Below are positions 27,590-35,943 of a stretch of DNA of 64,000 nt, piece after piece. Under the pieces are notes generated by a model. It was not told the origin of the DNA and did not search any database. It worked only from the letters and a program-made list of their open reading frames with translations. The stretch lies in NCBI GenBank assembly GCA_964242925.1, contig CAXTBW010000006.1:4456-68455 (forward strand), written 5' to 3'. This DNA is from LMUY01 sp964242925 (GTDB lineage: Bacteria > Pseudomonadota > Alphaproteobacteria > Acetobacterales > Acetobacteraceae). The first letter of the stretch is position 1. The number at the start of each line of letters is the position of its first letter. Both the position numbers and the translations under genes were made by a program.

Positions 27590-28361
27590 GCCGCTGCCCG
27601 CGAAGGCAGCTGAGCCACTACTGGACGTCAGCGGCGTCACCCTGCGCTACAAGACGCCGGACAGCGTGGTGACCGCCACCCACCGCGTCAGCTTCCAGGT
27701 CGCTCGCAGCGATCGCTACGTGCTGCTCGGCCCGTCCGGCTGCGGCAAGTCGACGTTGCTGAAGGCTGTCGGCGGCTACATCGCGCCGTCCGAGGGCGAG
27801 ATCCGCATCAAGGGCAAACCGGTGCGCCGCGCCGGGGCCGACCGCATGATGGTGTTCCAGGAGTTCGACCAGCTGCTGCCCTGGCGGACCGTGCTGCAGA
27901 ACGTCTGCTTCCCGCTGCGCACCGCCCGCAAGCTGTCCGCGCGCGACGCCGACGAGCGGGCCCGCGCCTACATCGCCAAGGTGAACCTGACCAAGTTCGC
28001 CGACAGCTACCCGCACACCCTGTCCGGCGGCATGAAGCAGCGCGTCGCCATCGCCCGCGGCATGGCCATGGAACCGGACATCCTGCTGATGGACGAACCG
28101 TTCGCCGCGCTGGACGCGCTCACCCGGCGGCGCATGCAGGACGAGCTGATGCAGTTGTGGGACGACACAAGGTTCACCGTGCTGTTCGTCACCCACTCGA
28201 TCGGCGAGGCGATCCGCATCGGCAACCGCATCCTGTTGCTGTCGCCGCACCCTGGCCGGGTGAAGGCGGAGGTGGAGGGCGTCGACGGCGTGACCCCGGC
28301 GGAGGCCGCCGCCCTGGAGGCCCGCATTCACGAGCTGCTGTTCGAGACGCCGCATGACTGA
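27579..28361 (+). CDS. ABC transporter ATP-binding protein, SsuB/TauB/NrtD type
   Basis: A 260-residue ATPase. Walker A GPSGCGKST, Q-loop VFQEFDQLLPWRTV, signature TLSGGMKQRVAIARGMA, Walker B ILLMDEPFAALD and the H-loop FVTHSIGEA are complete. Sequence style matches nitrate/sulfonate/taurine importers. It overlaps the binding protein by 11 bases and the permease by 8, so all three are translationally coupled. Confidence 0.92.
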   Translation: MAAEPLPAKAAEPLLDVSGVTLRYKTPDSVVTATHRVSFQVARSDRYVLLGPSGCGKSTLLKAVGGYIAPSEGEIRIKGKPVRRAGADRMMVFQEFDQLLPWRTVLQNVCFPLRTARKLSARDADERARAYIAKVNLTKFADSYPHTLSGGMKQRVAIARGMAMEPDILLMDEPFAALDALTRRRMQDELMQLWDDTRFTVLFVTHSIGEAIRIGNRILLLSPHPGRVKAEVEGVDGVTPAEAAALEARIHELLFETPHD

Positions 28362-29211
28362 GGCGCGCATCATGCTGCACCCGGACACCACCGCCACCGA
28401 CGCGCCGGAGGTGCTGCGCCGCCTGTCCCCGCTGGTGCGGCTATGGGCCAGTCCGACCCTGCGCAAGACCGTCATCATCCTCGCGCTAGGCGCGCTGTGG
28501 GAGCTGTATGCGCGCGAGTTGGACAACCCGTTGCTATTCCCGACCCTGAGCGAGACGCTGCAGGCGATGTGGGAGAATATCGCCAACGGCGTGCTGCCGC
28601 TGCGGGCCTGGACGTCGATCAAGGTGCTGCTGATGGGCTACGGCCTGGGCGTGTCCCTGGCCTTCGCGATCACCATCCTGGCGATCAACACGCAGATCGG
28701 CACCGACATCCTCGAGACGCTGACTGCGATGTTCAACCCGTTGCCGGCCATCGCGCTGCTGCCGCTGGCGCTGATCTGGTTCGGCCTGGGCAGCGGCAGC
28801 CTGGTGTTCGTGCTGGTGCACTCCGTGCTGTGGGCGGTTGCGCTCAACACCCACGCCGGGTTCATGGGCGTGTCGCAGACCATGCGCATGGTGGGGCGCA
28901 ACTACGAGCTGCGCGGCCTGTCCTACGTGCTGCGCATCCTGGTCCCGGCGGCGTTCCCGTCGATCCTGACGGGCCTCAAGATCGGCTGGGCGTTCGCCTG
29001 GCGCACCCTGATCGCGGCCGAGTTGGTGTTCGGCGTGTCGTCGGGGAAGGGCGGGCTGGGCTGGTTCATCTTCGAGAACCGCAACACGCTGGAAATTCCC
29101 GCCGTGTTCGCCGGGTTGCTGACGGTGATCGCGATCGGGCTGGCGGTGGAGAACCTGGTGTTCCGCACCGTCGAGCGCCGGACGGTGCGGCGCTGGGGCA
29201 TCCAATCGTGA
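28354..29211 (+). CDS. ABC permease, SsuC/TauC type
   Basis: A 285-residue inner-membrane permease with about six TM segments and the family motif MRMVGRNYELRGLSYVLRILVPAAFPSIL (the EAA-type coupling loop). It completes the binding protein-ATPase-permease importer that ends this plus-strand cluster. The ATG at 28354 overlaps the ATPase by 8 bases; an internal ATG at 28372 is an alternative. Confidence 0.9.
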   Translation: MTEARIMLHPDTTATDAPEVLRRLSPLVRLWASPTLRKTVIILALGALWELYARELDNPLLFPTLSETLQAMWENIANGVLPLRAWTSIKVLLMGYGLGVSLAFAITILAINTQIGTDILETLTAMFNPLPAIALLPLALIWFGLGSGSLVFVLVHSVLWAVALNTHAGFMGVSQTMRMVGRNYELRGLSYVLRILVPAAFPSILTGLKIGWAFAWRTLIAAELVFGVSSGKGGLGWFIFENRNTLEIPAVFAGLLTVIAIGLAVENLVFRTVERRTVRRWGIQS

Positions 29212-29308
29212 TGCCCTCGCGTTGAGAGACAGGTTGCGCGCCGAGGCGTAATCCGGCACGCGTTCGCCGCACGTCAACTACTTTGCACGCCAACCACGAG
29301 GACGCATC

Positions 29309-29929
29309 ATGAACCGACGCCTGTTGCTGGCCATGCTGGGATCGCTGACCTTGGCCGGGGGAGCGATAGTCCAGCCAGCCTGGGCCCAGCCGGCGGCGCC
29401 GACCCGCATCCGCGCCACGATCGACTCGGTCGCGGGCAACACGCTGCACCTGACGACACGCACGGGGGCCAAGGTCGACGTCGTGGTTACCGAAGACTTG
29501 AAGGTTGTGGCCGTCAGCAAGGCCGATATCGCCGACATCAAGGCCGGAAGCTTCATCGGCTCCGCGACCGTTCCCGCCGCGGATGGCGCCTTGCGCGCGC
29601 TGGAGGTGACCGTGTTCCCGCCCGCCATGAACGGCACGGGCGAGGGCCATTACGCCTGGGATCTGGCGCCCAACAGCATGATGACCAACGGCACGGTCGG
29701 CGACCTCGTGGTGTCGAACGGCCGCACCATGACGGTGAAGTACAGCGGCGGCGGCGAGAAGAAGATCGAGGTGCCGGCCGACGTGCCCATCGTCAGCCTG
29801 ATGATGGCCGACCGCAGCCTGCTCGTGCCCGGTGCGCACGTCATCGTCGTCCCCACCAAGGCCGCGGACGGCTCGCTGAGCGCCAGCCGGATCAATGTCG
29901 GGGCCAATGGCACGGTGCCGCCGATGTGA
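29309..29929 (+). CDS. Exported protein of unknown function in a molybdo-oxidoreductase operon
   Basis: A 206-residue secreted protein with a clear signal peptide (NRRLLLAMLGSLTLAGGAIV, cleaved near AWAQ). The mature part is beta-rich with repeated short segments (IDSVAGNTLHLTTRTGAKVDVVVTED, VGDLVVSNGRTMTVKYSGG), resembling DUF5666-type periplasmic proteins. The function is not known. Its stop overlaps the cytochrome b start (GTGA), and the molybdopterin oxidoreductase follows, so it probably serves that periplasmic redox unit. The 97 bases upstream hold no gene and presumably the operon promoter. Confidence 0.7.
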   Translation: MNRRLLLAMLGSLTLAGGAIVQPAWAQPAAPTRIRATIDSVAGNTLHLTTRTGAKVDVVVTEDLKVVAVSKADIADIKAGSFIGSATVPAADGALRALEVTVFPPAMNGTGEGHYAWDLAPNSMMTNGTVGDLVVSNGRTMTVKYSGGGEKKIEVPADVPIVSLMMADRSLLVPGAHVIVVPTKAADGSLSASRINVGANGTVPPM

Positions 29930-30567
29930 CGGTGGCGACCGCCACGACGTTGCGACGCGTCCACCCGCTGGTGGTGCGCGTGACGCATTGGATGGGCGCG
30001 GCCGCCATGGTCTGCATGATCATGAGCGGCTGGATGATCTACAACGCCTCGCCGCTGTTCGGCTTCAGCTTCCCGCGCTGGGCGACGCTGGGCGGCTGGC
30101 TGGGCGGCGCCATCGCCTGGCATCTCGCCTGCATGTGGGTGCTGATCGCCAACGCCGTCGTCTACCTCGGCTACGGCCTGCTGAGCCATCATCTCGTCCG
30201 GTCGTTCCTGCCGCTCACCCCGGCGCTGGTGTGGCGCGACTTGCGCTTGGCGCTCCGGTTGAAGCTTGGGCACAAGCAAGGCGCCTACAACGCGGTGCAG
30301 CGGCTGGCCTACGTCGTCGTGCTGCTGCTGGGCGTGCTCGCAGTCGCCTCCGGCCTGGCGCTGTGGAAGCCGGTGCAGCTGCAAACGCTCGGCGCCCTGC
30401 TCGGCGGCTACGAGGTCGCGCGGCGGCTGCATTTCGCGGCGATGGCGGGCATGTGCGCCTTCCTACTGCTGCACCTGGCGCTGGTGGCGCTGGTCCCGCG
30501 CACCCTGCCGGCCATGATCACCGGGCGCGCCCGCGTGGTCGCGGCGCCTCCGGAGCTTGGCCGATGA
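29926..30567 (+). CDS. Cytochrome b561-type membrane subunit
   Basis: A 213-residue integral-membrane cytochrome b with four main TM helices. Candidate haem-ligand histidines are seen in RVTHWMGA (H21), IAWHLACMW, RRLHFAAMAG and LLLHLALVAL. It is similar to di-haem b subunits of hydrogenases and of molybdopterin oxidoreductases, linking the quinone pool to a periplasmic partner. The GTG start overlaps the preceding stop and its own stop overlaps the next ATG, so it is tightly coupled to the Mo enzyme. Confidence 0.82.
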   Translation: MTVATATTLRRVHPLVVRVTHWMGAAAMVCMIMSGWMIYNASPLFGFSFPRWATLGGWLGGAIAWHLACMWVLIANAVVYLGYGLLSHHLVRSFLPLTPALVWRDLRLALRLKLGHKQGAYNAVQRLAYVVVLLLGVLAVASGLALWKPVQLQTLGALLGGYEVARRLHFAAMAGMCAFLLLHLALVALVPRTLPAMITGRARVVAAPPELGR

Positions 30568-31271
30568 TCCGCCTCGACCGCCGTAAACTGTTGCGCGGCG
30601 GGCTGTCGCTCGGCGCGCTGACGATGCTGACCGGCTGCAACCTGCAGGACGGCGACGCGGTGGACAAGGCGCTGTGGACGATGTCCCGCTTCAACGACCG
30701 GGTGCAGGCATGGCTGTTCGACCCGAACCGCCTGGCGCCGACCTATCCCGAGAGCGCCATCACCACGCCGTTCCCGTTCAACGCGTTCTACCCGGAGGAC
30801 GATGCGCCCGAGATCGACGCCGCCGACTGGAAGCTCGAAGTGTCCGGCCTGGTGGACGACAAGACGCCCTGGACGCTGCCCCGCCTGCGCGCCCTGCCGC
30901 AGGAGGGCCAGATCACCCGGCACATCTGCATCGAGGGCTGGAGCGCGATCGGCTCGTGGAGCGGCGTGCCGTTCAGCACCTTCCTTGAACGCATCGGCGC
31001 CGACACGCGCGCCCGCTACGTCGGGTTCAAGTGCGCCGACCGCTACTACAGCAGCATCGACATGGCGACCGCGCTGCACCCGCAGACCATCCTGGCGCTG
31101 GACTACGGCCACGCGCCGTTGCCGACCGAGTACGGCTTCCCAGTCAAGCTGCGCGTCCCGACGAAGCTTGGTTTCAAGAACCCGAAGCATATCGCGGCGC
31201 TGTTCGTGACCAACGATTACCCGGGCGGCTACTGGGAAGACCAGGGCTACAACTGGTTCAGCGGCTCGTAA
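30564..31271 (+). CDS. Molybdopterin-dependent oxidoreductase (SUOX/YedY fold), Tat lipoprotein
   Basis: A 235-residue protein with the oxidoreductase molybdopterin-binding domain of the sulfite oxidase/MsrP class. C122 in ITRHICIEGWSAIGSW is the expected Mo-ligating cysteine. The N-terminus combines a twin-arginine motif (DRRKLLRGG) with a lipobox (LTGC, C25), so it is probably exported folded and then lipid-anchored. With the b-type cytochrome it would form a quinone-linked periplasmic reductase or dehydrogenase analogous to MsrPQ. The dimerisation domain of true sulfite oxidases is missing. Substrate is unknown. Confidence 0.85.
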   Translation: MIRLDRRKLLRGGLSLGALTMLTGCNLQDGDAVDKALWTMSRFNDRVQAWLFDPNRLAPTYPESAITTPFPFNAFYPEDDAPEIDAADWKLEVSGLVDDKTPWTLPRLRALPQEGQITRHICIEGWSAIGSWSGVPFSTFLERIGADTRARYVGFKCADRYYSSIDMATALHPQTILALDYGHAPLPTEYGFPVKLRVPTKLGFKNPKHIAALFVTNDYPGGYWEDQGYNWFSGS

Positions 31272-31303
31272 CCGGTCGGCGAGGTTGCGGATGCCAAGGC
31301 GGA

Positions 31304-31324
31304 TATGTTAGTAAGAATAACATA
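31304..31324. promoter_or_regulatory. AT-rich 7-base inverted repeat, candidate operator
   Basis: TATGTTA and TAACATA are separated by seven bases (GTAAGAA), in the only markedly AT-rich stretch of this region, 21 bases upstream of the TTG start of the large exoprotein gene. This looks like a dimeric regulator site or part of the promoter. No regulator is encoded nearby. Confidence 0.35.
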
Positions 31325-31344
31325 CCTGCTGAAAGAAGCGCATT

Positions 31345-34300
31345 TTGCCACTTCAGACACCTTTGCCGCTGCGATCCGCTCCGCTGATTGCAGCTTTGTT
31401 CGCCGCCATCGCGGCCACGCCGGCCTCAGCGCAGCTTGGCCCTGCGCCTGGCGCTACCACCAGCAGCGCCGGGGCGATGATCGTCGATGGCCGCACCCTG
31501 ACCGCCCGTGCAGCCGACACGTTCAACCCGCGCGACTTCGGTGCGATCGGGGATGGCGCCTCGCACCCCGCTTCGGCCGTGCTAGGCGTCAGCACCTTGG
31601 CGGCGCTGGCGGCCTCGACTGGACCGAACGGGTCGCATCCCTACACATGGGTCAGCAGCTACCCGTACGGCACGCTGTTCAACCTGCCGGCTGCGGCGAA
31701 CGCAGCCGCAGGCGCGACCACGTTGTCGTTTGCGGCATCGCAGAAGACCGCGGCCGCGGCGGCATCGGGCAGTTACGCGCTCACGCTGGCGGACGTCACG
31801 GGCGTGTCCCAGGGCATGACCATCGCCGGCGCCGGCATTCCGTCCGGCGCGCAAGTCGAGTTCGTGAACCCGTCCACGCTGCAGATCGGGCTTTCGCAAA
31901 CCACGACGGGCGCCATTGCGTCGGGGGCCGCGCTGACGTTCGCGCAGCCCTGGCTGGCGCAGGTGAAGCCTGGCATGCAGGTCACGTCCGCCTCGCTTGC
32001 CACCCAAGCGACGGTCGCGTCGGTCAACCAGGCCGCCGGAACCGTCACGTTATCGGGCGGCCTGAGCGCACCGGCCGCAGCCGCAACGCCCAACAGCGCG
32101 GCCACGCCGCAGTATCAAGGGACGGCGTTCACCTTCTACGCCCCCTTCACGGACGCGCAGGCGGCGGCGCTGCAGATGGACACGCTGGGCATCCAGGCGG
32201 CGGTGAAGGCGGCGGAGGCGGCCGGCGGGGGCAACGTGCCTCTTCCGGCGGTATTGACCGGCGGTTCATACCTGATTGACCAGACGATCGTGTTCGCCGC
32301 CGGCTCGGCAGCCACCTCCGGCGCAACCCTGCAGGGCGACGGCGCGAGCCTGACCGTCGTCGCCGACCTGGGCCCGAGCCGCTACGCCCTGTCGTGCGGG
32401 GACCCGACCGCCACGGCCGCCAATGGGCGCGGCATCTACCTTGGCGGCGGCAGCACCTGCCCCGGCGAGTGGCGCGGCCTGACGGTCACCATGCGGGGCG
32501 CCGGCATCCCGTTCCTCGGCGCGCGCCCCCAGGTGAACCTGCTTCCCGTGGCGATGAACGGCATCAAGCAAGGTCCGCGGCGCAACATGCGCTCCGTGAC
32601 GGTCGGCGGGTTCAACACCGGCATTCAGTTCCAGGGCGATTGGACCACCTGGGACTACGTCACGTCGGCGAACAACTTCGACGGGTTCCGGTTGGATGAC
32701 CCGATGACCAACCTGTTCGGCGACTTGCGCTTCGATCAGGTGTTCTTCGGCGGTAATAGTTGGGCCAGCATCGCCGTGGCGCCGGGGTCGGCGTTGCTGT
32801 CGTCCCGCATAAACAAGTCCTGGCTCGCCGATTCGCCCTACATCATCTGGTTGGAGCCGGGCCTGCCGTCCTACCCCGGATCCGCGATATTCGCGACGGT
32901 GTTCGAGGACGTGAACGGCGAAGGAGCCGGCTGCGGTGAGATCGTGGACGGCAACGTCCGGGCGGACGGATCGGGCAAGGTCCGCGGCATCGCGACCGTT
33001 GGCATCCGCGACACATTCCTGGCTGGCGGCCCGGCGGGCGGCTATGCGCTCGCCGGGGGATGCCAGTGGCGCGCCTACTTGGACTTGGGCTTCGCCTACG
33101 ATCTTTCCATCACTGGCCTGCCCAGCAATGGCTACCAACCCGTGGCCGGCGGAACGTCGCTGATCCGAGTGGACAGCACCGTCAACGGTCTGACAGGACC
33201 GGGCGGCATCCGTATCGCGGGCGACCAGCTGCCGTCGATCTTCGGCGCTTACGCCGCTGTCGGCCAGGAGATCGTCGCCAGCAGCCCCGGCGACAACGCT
33301 CTGTTCAGCAACCGATCGAGCCTGACGGTCGATTTCGACATCCCGGGCGTCGGCAAGTTGAAGCAGTATTACGTCAGCCCGGTCGAAACATCACCCTTGG
33401 CGCGAGGCACGCTGCTCGAGGGAGCGGCCTATTACAACTTCCTCGTCGCGCAACGGGCCGGTCGGGCCGCCGCCGGAACCGCGCCGCTGCTGGGCACGGT
33501 CTACAGCAGCTACTCCGTTCCAATGACCAGCAAATTCATCCCGGTGATGGTCGAGGGGCAGTCGGCGCCCGTCGCTGTGTCGGCCGCTCAGACGGTCCCG
33601 ACGCTGCTGCAACTCGATACCGCCAACGTTGGCGCCGCGACCAGCGCAGCCACAGCGTCAGCCGGGCGCATTCTGGGGTTCGTGACGGATCCGAACGGCG
33701 GGTCCACATCGCTGGTCTACGCCAACGTTAATTTTGGCGCTGGCCCCCCCGTCGCGGCTGGCGCGACCGGCGCCACAGGCCCTGCCGGCCCGACTGGCGC
33801 CACAGGCGCCGCCGGCTCGGCCGGGAACACGGGACCGGTTGGCGCAGCCGGCTCGCAGGGCGTTGCAGGCGCTGCCGGTTCAACCGGAAACACGGGACCG
33901 GTTGGCGCAGCCGGCTCACAAGGCGTTGCAGGCGCTGCCGGTTCAACCGGACCGGTTGGCGCAGCCGGCTCACAAGGCGTCGCTGGCGCCACCGGGCCGG
34001 CTGGCCCGACCGCGCCCGCCACCGCGACTGCGCTCGGCGGCGTGAAATGCGGCGTCGGCATCAATTGCGCGGCGGACGGCACCGCCTCGGCGCTGGTGGT
34101 CGGCGCAACGCCCGGCAGCGCTGGCGATGGCGGCGTGCTGGCGGCAGTGCAAGCAGCGGCCAAGCCCACCTCGCCCGTGCTGGCGCCGTACATGCGCGCG
34201 CCGAACCCGACGATCTGGCTGTACGGCGACAGCCGCAACAGCATCAACACCCAAAACGCAACCGGCGTCACGCCCGGTCTGCTCAACAAGATGCCGACTG

Positions 34301-35880
34301 CCGTCATGACCTGGGCGCAGCGCTTCCTGGGCAACCGGCTGAACTGGGACCTCACCCGCGGCTATGGCGGCGCCACCAGCGTGGCGTTCAAGGTCAACGT
34401 CGTGCCGAACAACCAGGCGCTGCCGCTGGCGGCGGGCAACGGTTCCGGCAGCGGCTACACCGCATCCAGCACCTGCTCCAGCGCCGGGGGCGCCACGTAT
34501 GGCTCTCCTACGGTGGACGCCAACGGCTCCGTGCTGGGCATTCCGCTGCTGACCGGCGGCAGCGGACTCACCTCCGCCCCCATCGTCACCTGCACCGGCG
34601 GCACGGGCCTGAACGCGGTGGCTGTGATCGGCGGCTCCGGCAGCTTCGCCGACGCGGGCGAAACGTCGTGCCAGAACTACAACCGGATCGCCGACTTGGA
34701 AGCGGTGGCCGTGCCTGGCGACCAGGTGTTCCTGCGCGTGGGCACCAACGACGAGACGGTCGGCCTGTCGCTGGCCACGTCCGAGGCGTGCATGAAGCTG
34801 ACGTTCGACCGGCTTCTGGGGGATGGTTACTTCGTCATCTACCAACTGGACGGCGCACGGCTGCCGTGGGGCGCGGCAACCGACGCCGCCGCGCCGGCGC
34901 CGCAATATCGCAAGCAGCTCTATGCCCGCCGCGCCTGGGTGAAACGCTACGCCCTGCAGGACGCGGCCAAGAACACCAACGGCTACCCCCACCTGTATCT
35001 GCTCGACACCTTCCCCGAGGTGTCGGACACGACCAGCGCCTACGGCGACCCAAAGGCCGGCTACACCGCCGACGGGCTGCACGACAGCCAGCGCTCGGCC
35101 TACATCGGCGGCTGGAAGTTGGCGCAGATCGAGAACGCGCTGTTGCCGGCGCCCGCCGGAGTGCTGGGCAACACGTCGCAAGCCGAGGTGTTCGACGCCA
35201 CCTACAACCCTGGCGGCCCGTTGAACCCCAATCCCGCATTGACCGGGACCACGGGAACGGTGTTGGCTTCGGCGGGCGGCCTGACGGCGAGCGGCACGAC
35301 GCCGACCGGCTACACGCTGACGGCCAACGGGACGACGGGCACGCAGGCCGTGACGACGTCGTTCGAAGCGACGCGCACCGATGGCCTGAACGGCCAGCGC
35401 TTCCAGATCGCGGTGGCGTGCGGCGGGTCGGGGTCGGCCACGCAGACCTACTCGCTGGCCATGCAGGGCTACGTGCAGCTCGCCGCGGCGGGGCTTGCGA
35501 ATGGTGCGAAGCTGCATTTGGACATCGACGTGGAGGTGTCGGGGCAGGCGCTGATGGCGCTGGCGCCTTCCGCGTCGCTTAACATCAACGACACCAGCAC
35601 CGTGGTGAACCTCGCGACCGACGGCGCCACCGCGTCGTCGGGGCAGGCGCCGGTGGCGGATGCCGGCAGCTACGACGGGCTGGTCCCCCCGCTGGCGGCT
35701 GGGACGACGCTGCACCTTTCCACGCCGAACGTGCTGCTGACCAACGTCGGCACGGCCGCGGGCCAACAGGTCCAAGTGAAAGGAGGCCTGGTGTTCGGGT
35801 TCAACTGCTCGGGCGCGGCGGCCGGCAGCGGCGGCGGCACGGTGAAGGTCACCCGGTTCGCGTTGGCGCCCACCCTGTAA
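31345..35880 (+). CDS. Large secreted chimera: pectin-lyase-like, collagen-like and SGNH esterase domains
   Basis: A 1511-residue exoprotein. TTG 31345 is chosen because it yields a clean signal peptide (APLIAALFAAIAATPASA, cleaved before QLG). The first domain is pectate-lyase-3/beta-helix-like (DFGAIGDGASHP at 64-75, then QAAVKAAEAAGGGNVPLP). Residues about 803-892 are collagen-like G-x-x triplets encoded by 63-base tandem repeats. An SGNH hydrolase-like domain follows with G961-D-S963, G1133-T-N-D1136 and D1243-G-L-H1246, matching blocks I, III and V. The tail (about 1270-1511) is a beta-rich module. The architecture recalls polysaccharide-processing exoenzymes and phage tail spikes, but the signal peptide and lack of phage genes favour a secreted enzyme or adhesin. 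Confidence 0.75.
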   Translation: MPLQTPLPLRSAPLIAALFAAIAATPASAQLGPAPGATTSSAGAMIVDGRTLTARAADTFNPRDFGAIGDGASHPASAVLGVSTLAALAASTGPNGSHPYTWVSSYPYGTLFNLPAAANAAAGATTLSFAASQKTAAAAASGSYALTLADVTGVSQGMTIAGAGIPSGAQVEFVNPSTLQIGLSQTTTGAIASGAALTFAQPWLAQVKPGMQVTSASLATQATVASVNQAAGTVTLSGGLSAPAAAATPNSAATPQYQGTAFTFYAPFTDAQAAALQMDTLGIQAAVKAAEAAGGGNVPLPAVLTGGSYLIDQTIVFAAGSAATSGATLQGDGASLTVVADLGPSRYALSCGDPTATAANGRGIYLGGGSTCPGEWRGLTVTMRGAGIPFLGARPQVNLLPVAMNGIKQGPRRNMRSVTVGGFNTGIQFQGDWTTWDYVTSANNFDGFRLDDPMTNLFGDLRFDQVFFGGNSWASIAVAPGSALLSSRINKSWLADSPYIIWLEPGLPSYPGSAIFATVFEDVNGEGAGCGEIVDGNVRADGSGKVRGIATVGIRDTFLAGGPAGGYALAGGCQWRAYLDLGFAYDLSITGLPSNGYQPVAGGTSLIRVDSTVNGLTGPGGIRIAGDQLPSIFGAYAAVGQEIVASSPGDNALFSNRSSLTVDFDIPGVGKLKQYYVSPVETSPLARGTLLEGAAYYNFLVAQRAGRAAAGTAPLLGTVYSSYSVPMTSKFIPVMVEGQSAPVAVSAAQTVPTLLQLDTANVGAATSAATASAGRILGFVTDPNGGSTSLVYANVNFGAGPPVAAGATGATGPAGPTGATGAAGSAGNTGPVGAAGSQGVAGAAGSTGNTGPVGAAGSQGVAGAAGSTGPVGAAGSQGVAGATGPAGPTAPATATALGGVKCGVGINCAADGTASALVVGATPGSAGDGGVLAAVQAAAKPTSPVLAPYMRAPNPTIWLYGDSRNSINTQNATGVTPGLLNKMPTAVMTWAQRFLGNRLNWDLTRGYGGATSVAFKVNVVPNNQALPLAAGNGSGSGYTASSTCSSAGGATYGSPTVDANGSVLGIPLLTGGSGLTSAPIVTCTGGTGLNAVAVIGGSGSFADAGETSCQNYNRIADLEAVAVPGDQVFLRVGTNDETVGLSLATSEACMKLTFDRLLGDGYFVIYQLDGARLPWGAATDAAAPAPQYRKQLYARRAWVKRYALQDAAKNTNGYPHLYLLDTFPEVSDTTSAYGDPKAGYTADGLHDSQRSAYIGGWKLAQIENALLPAPAGVLGNTSQAEVFDATYNPGGPLNPNPALTGTTGTVLASAGGLTASGTTPTGYTLTANGTTGTQAVTTSFEATRTDGLNGQRFQIAVACGGSGSATQTYSLAMQGYVQLAAAGLANGAKLHLDIDVEVSGQALMALAPSASLNINDTSTVVNLATDGATASSGQAPVADAGSYDGLVPPLAAGTTLHLSTPNVLLTNVGTAAGQQVQVKGGLVFGFNCSGAAAGSGGGTVKVTRFALAPTL
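33823..34020 (+). repeat. 63-base tandem repeat coding for collagen-like triplets
   Basis: Near-identical units begin at 33823, 33886 and 33949; the third lacks nine bases. Each encodes GNTGPVGAAGSQGVAGAAGS-type triplets. DNA identity is far higher than needed to keep the protein pattern, so the array is young and probably variable in copy number. Confidence 0.9.
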
Positions 35881-35907
35881 GCCGAACGCCGGGACTTCGC
35901 CGCCGAA

Positions 35908-35940
35908 CCCCCTGCGAGCGCGCGCTCGCAGGGGGTTTGG
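35908..35940 (+). terminator. Strong intrinsic terminator
   Basis: A perfect 12-base stem (CCCCCTGCGAGC at 35908-35919, complement at 35924-35935) around a GCGC loop is followed by TTT. It lies 27 bases after the exoprotein stop and just before the convergent epimerase stop, so it may work for both. Confidence 0.8.
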
Positions 35941-35943
35941 CGT

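Noticed and set aside
31305..32279. Plus-strand ORF beginning at the AT-rich ATG before the exoprotein
   Set aside because: It is out of frame with the signal peptide and beta-helix sequence, and its product has no hydrophobic signal or domain.
33823..34020. Regular 63-base repeats as a possible CRISPR array
   Set aside because: Units are contiguous without unique spacers and encode G-x-x triplets in frame.
33970..35775. 601-codon minus-strand ORF
   Set aside because: It is antisense to the SGNH part of the exoprotein; composition is Arg/Gly-rich without domains.
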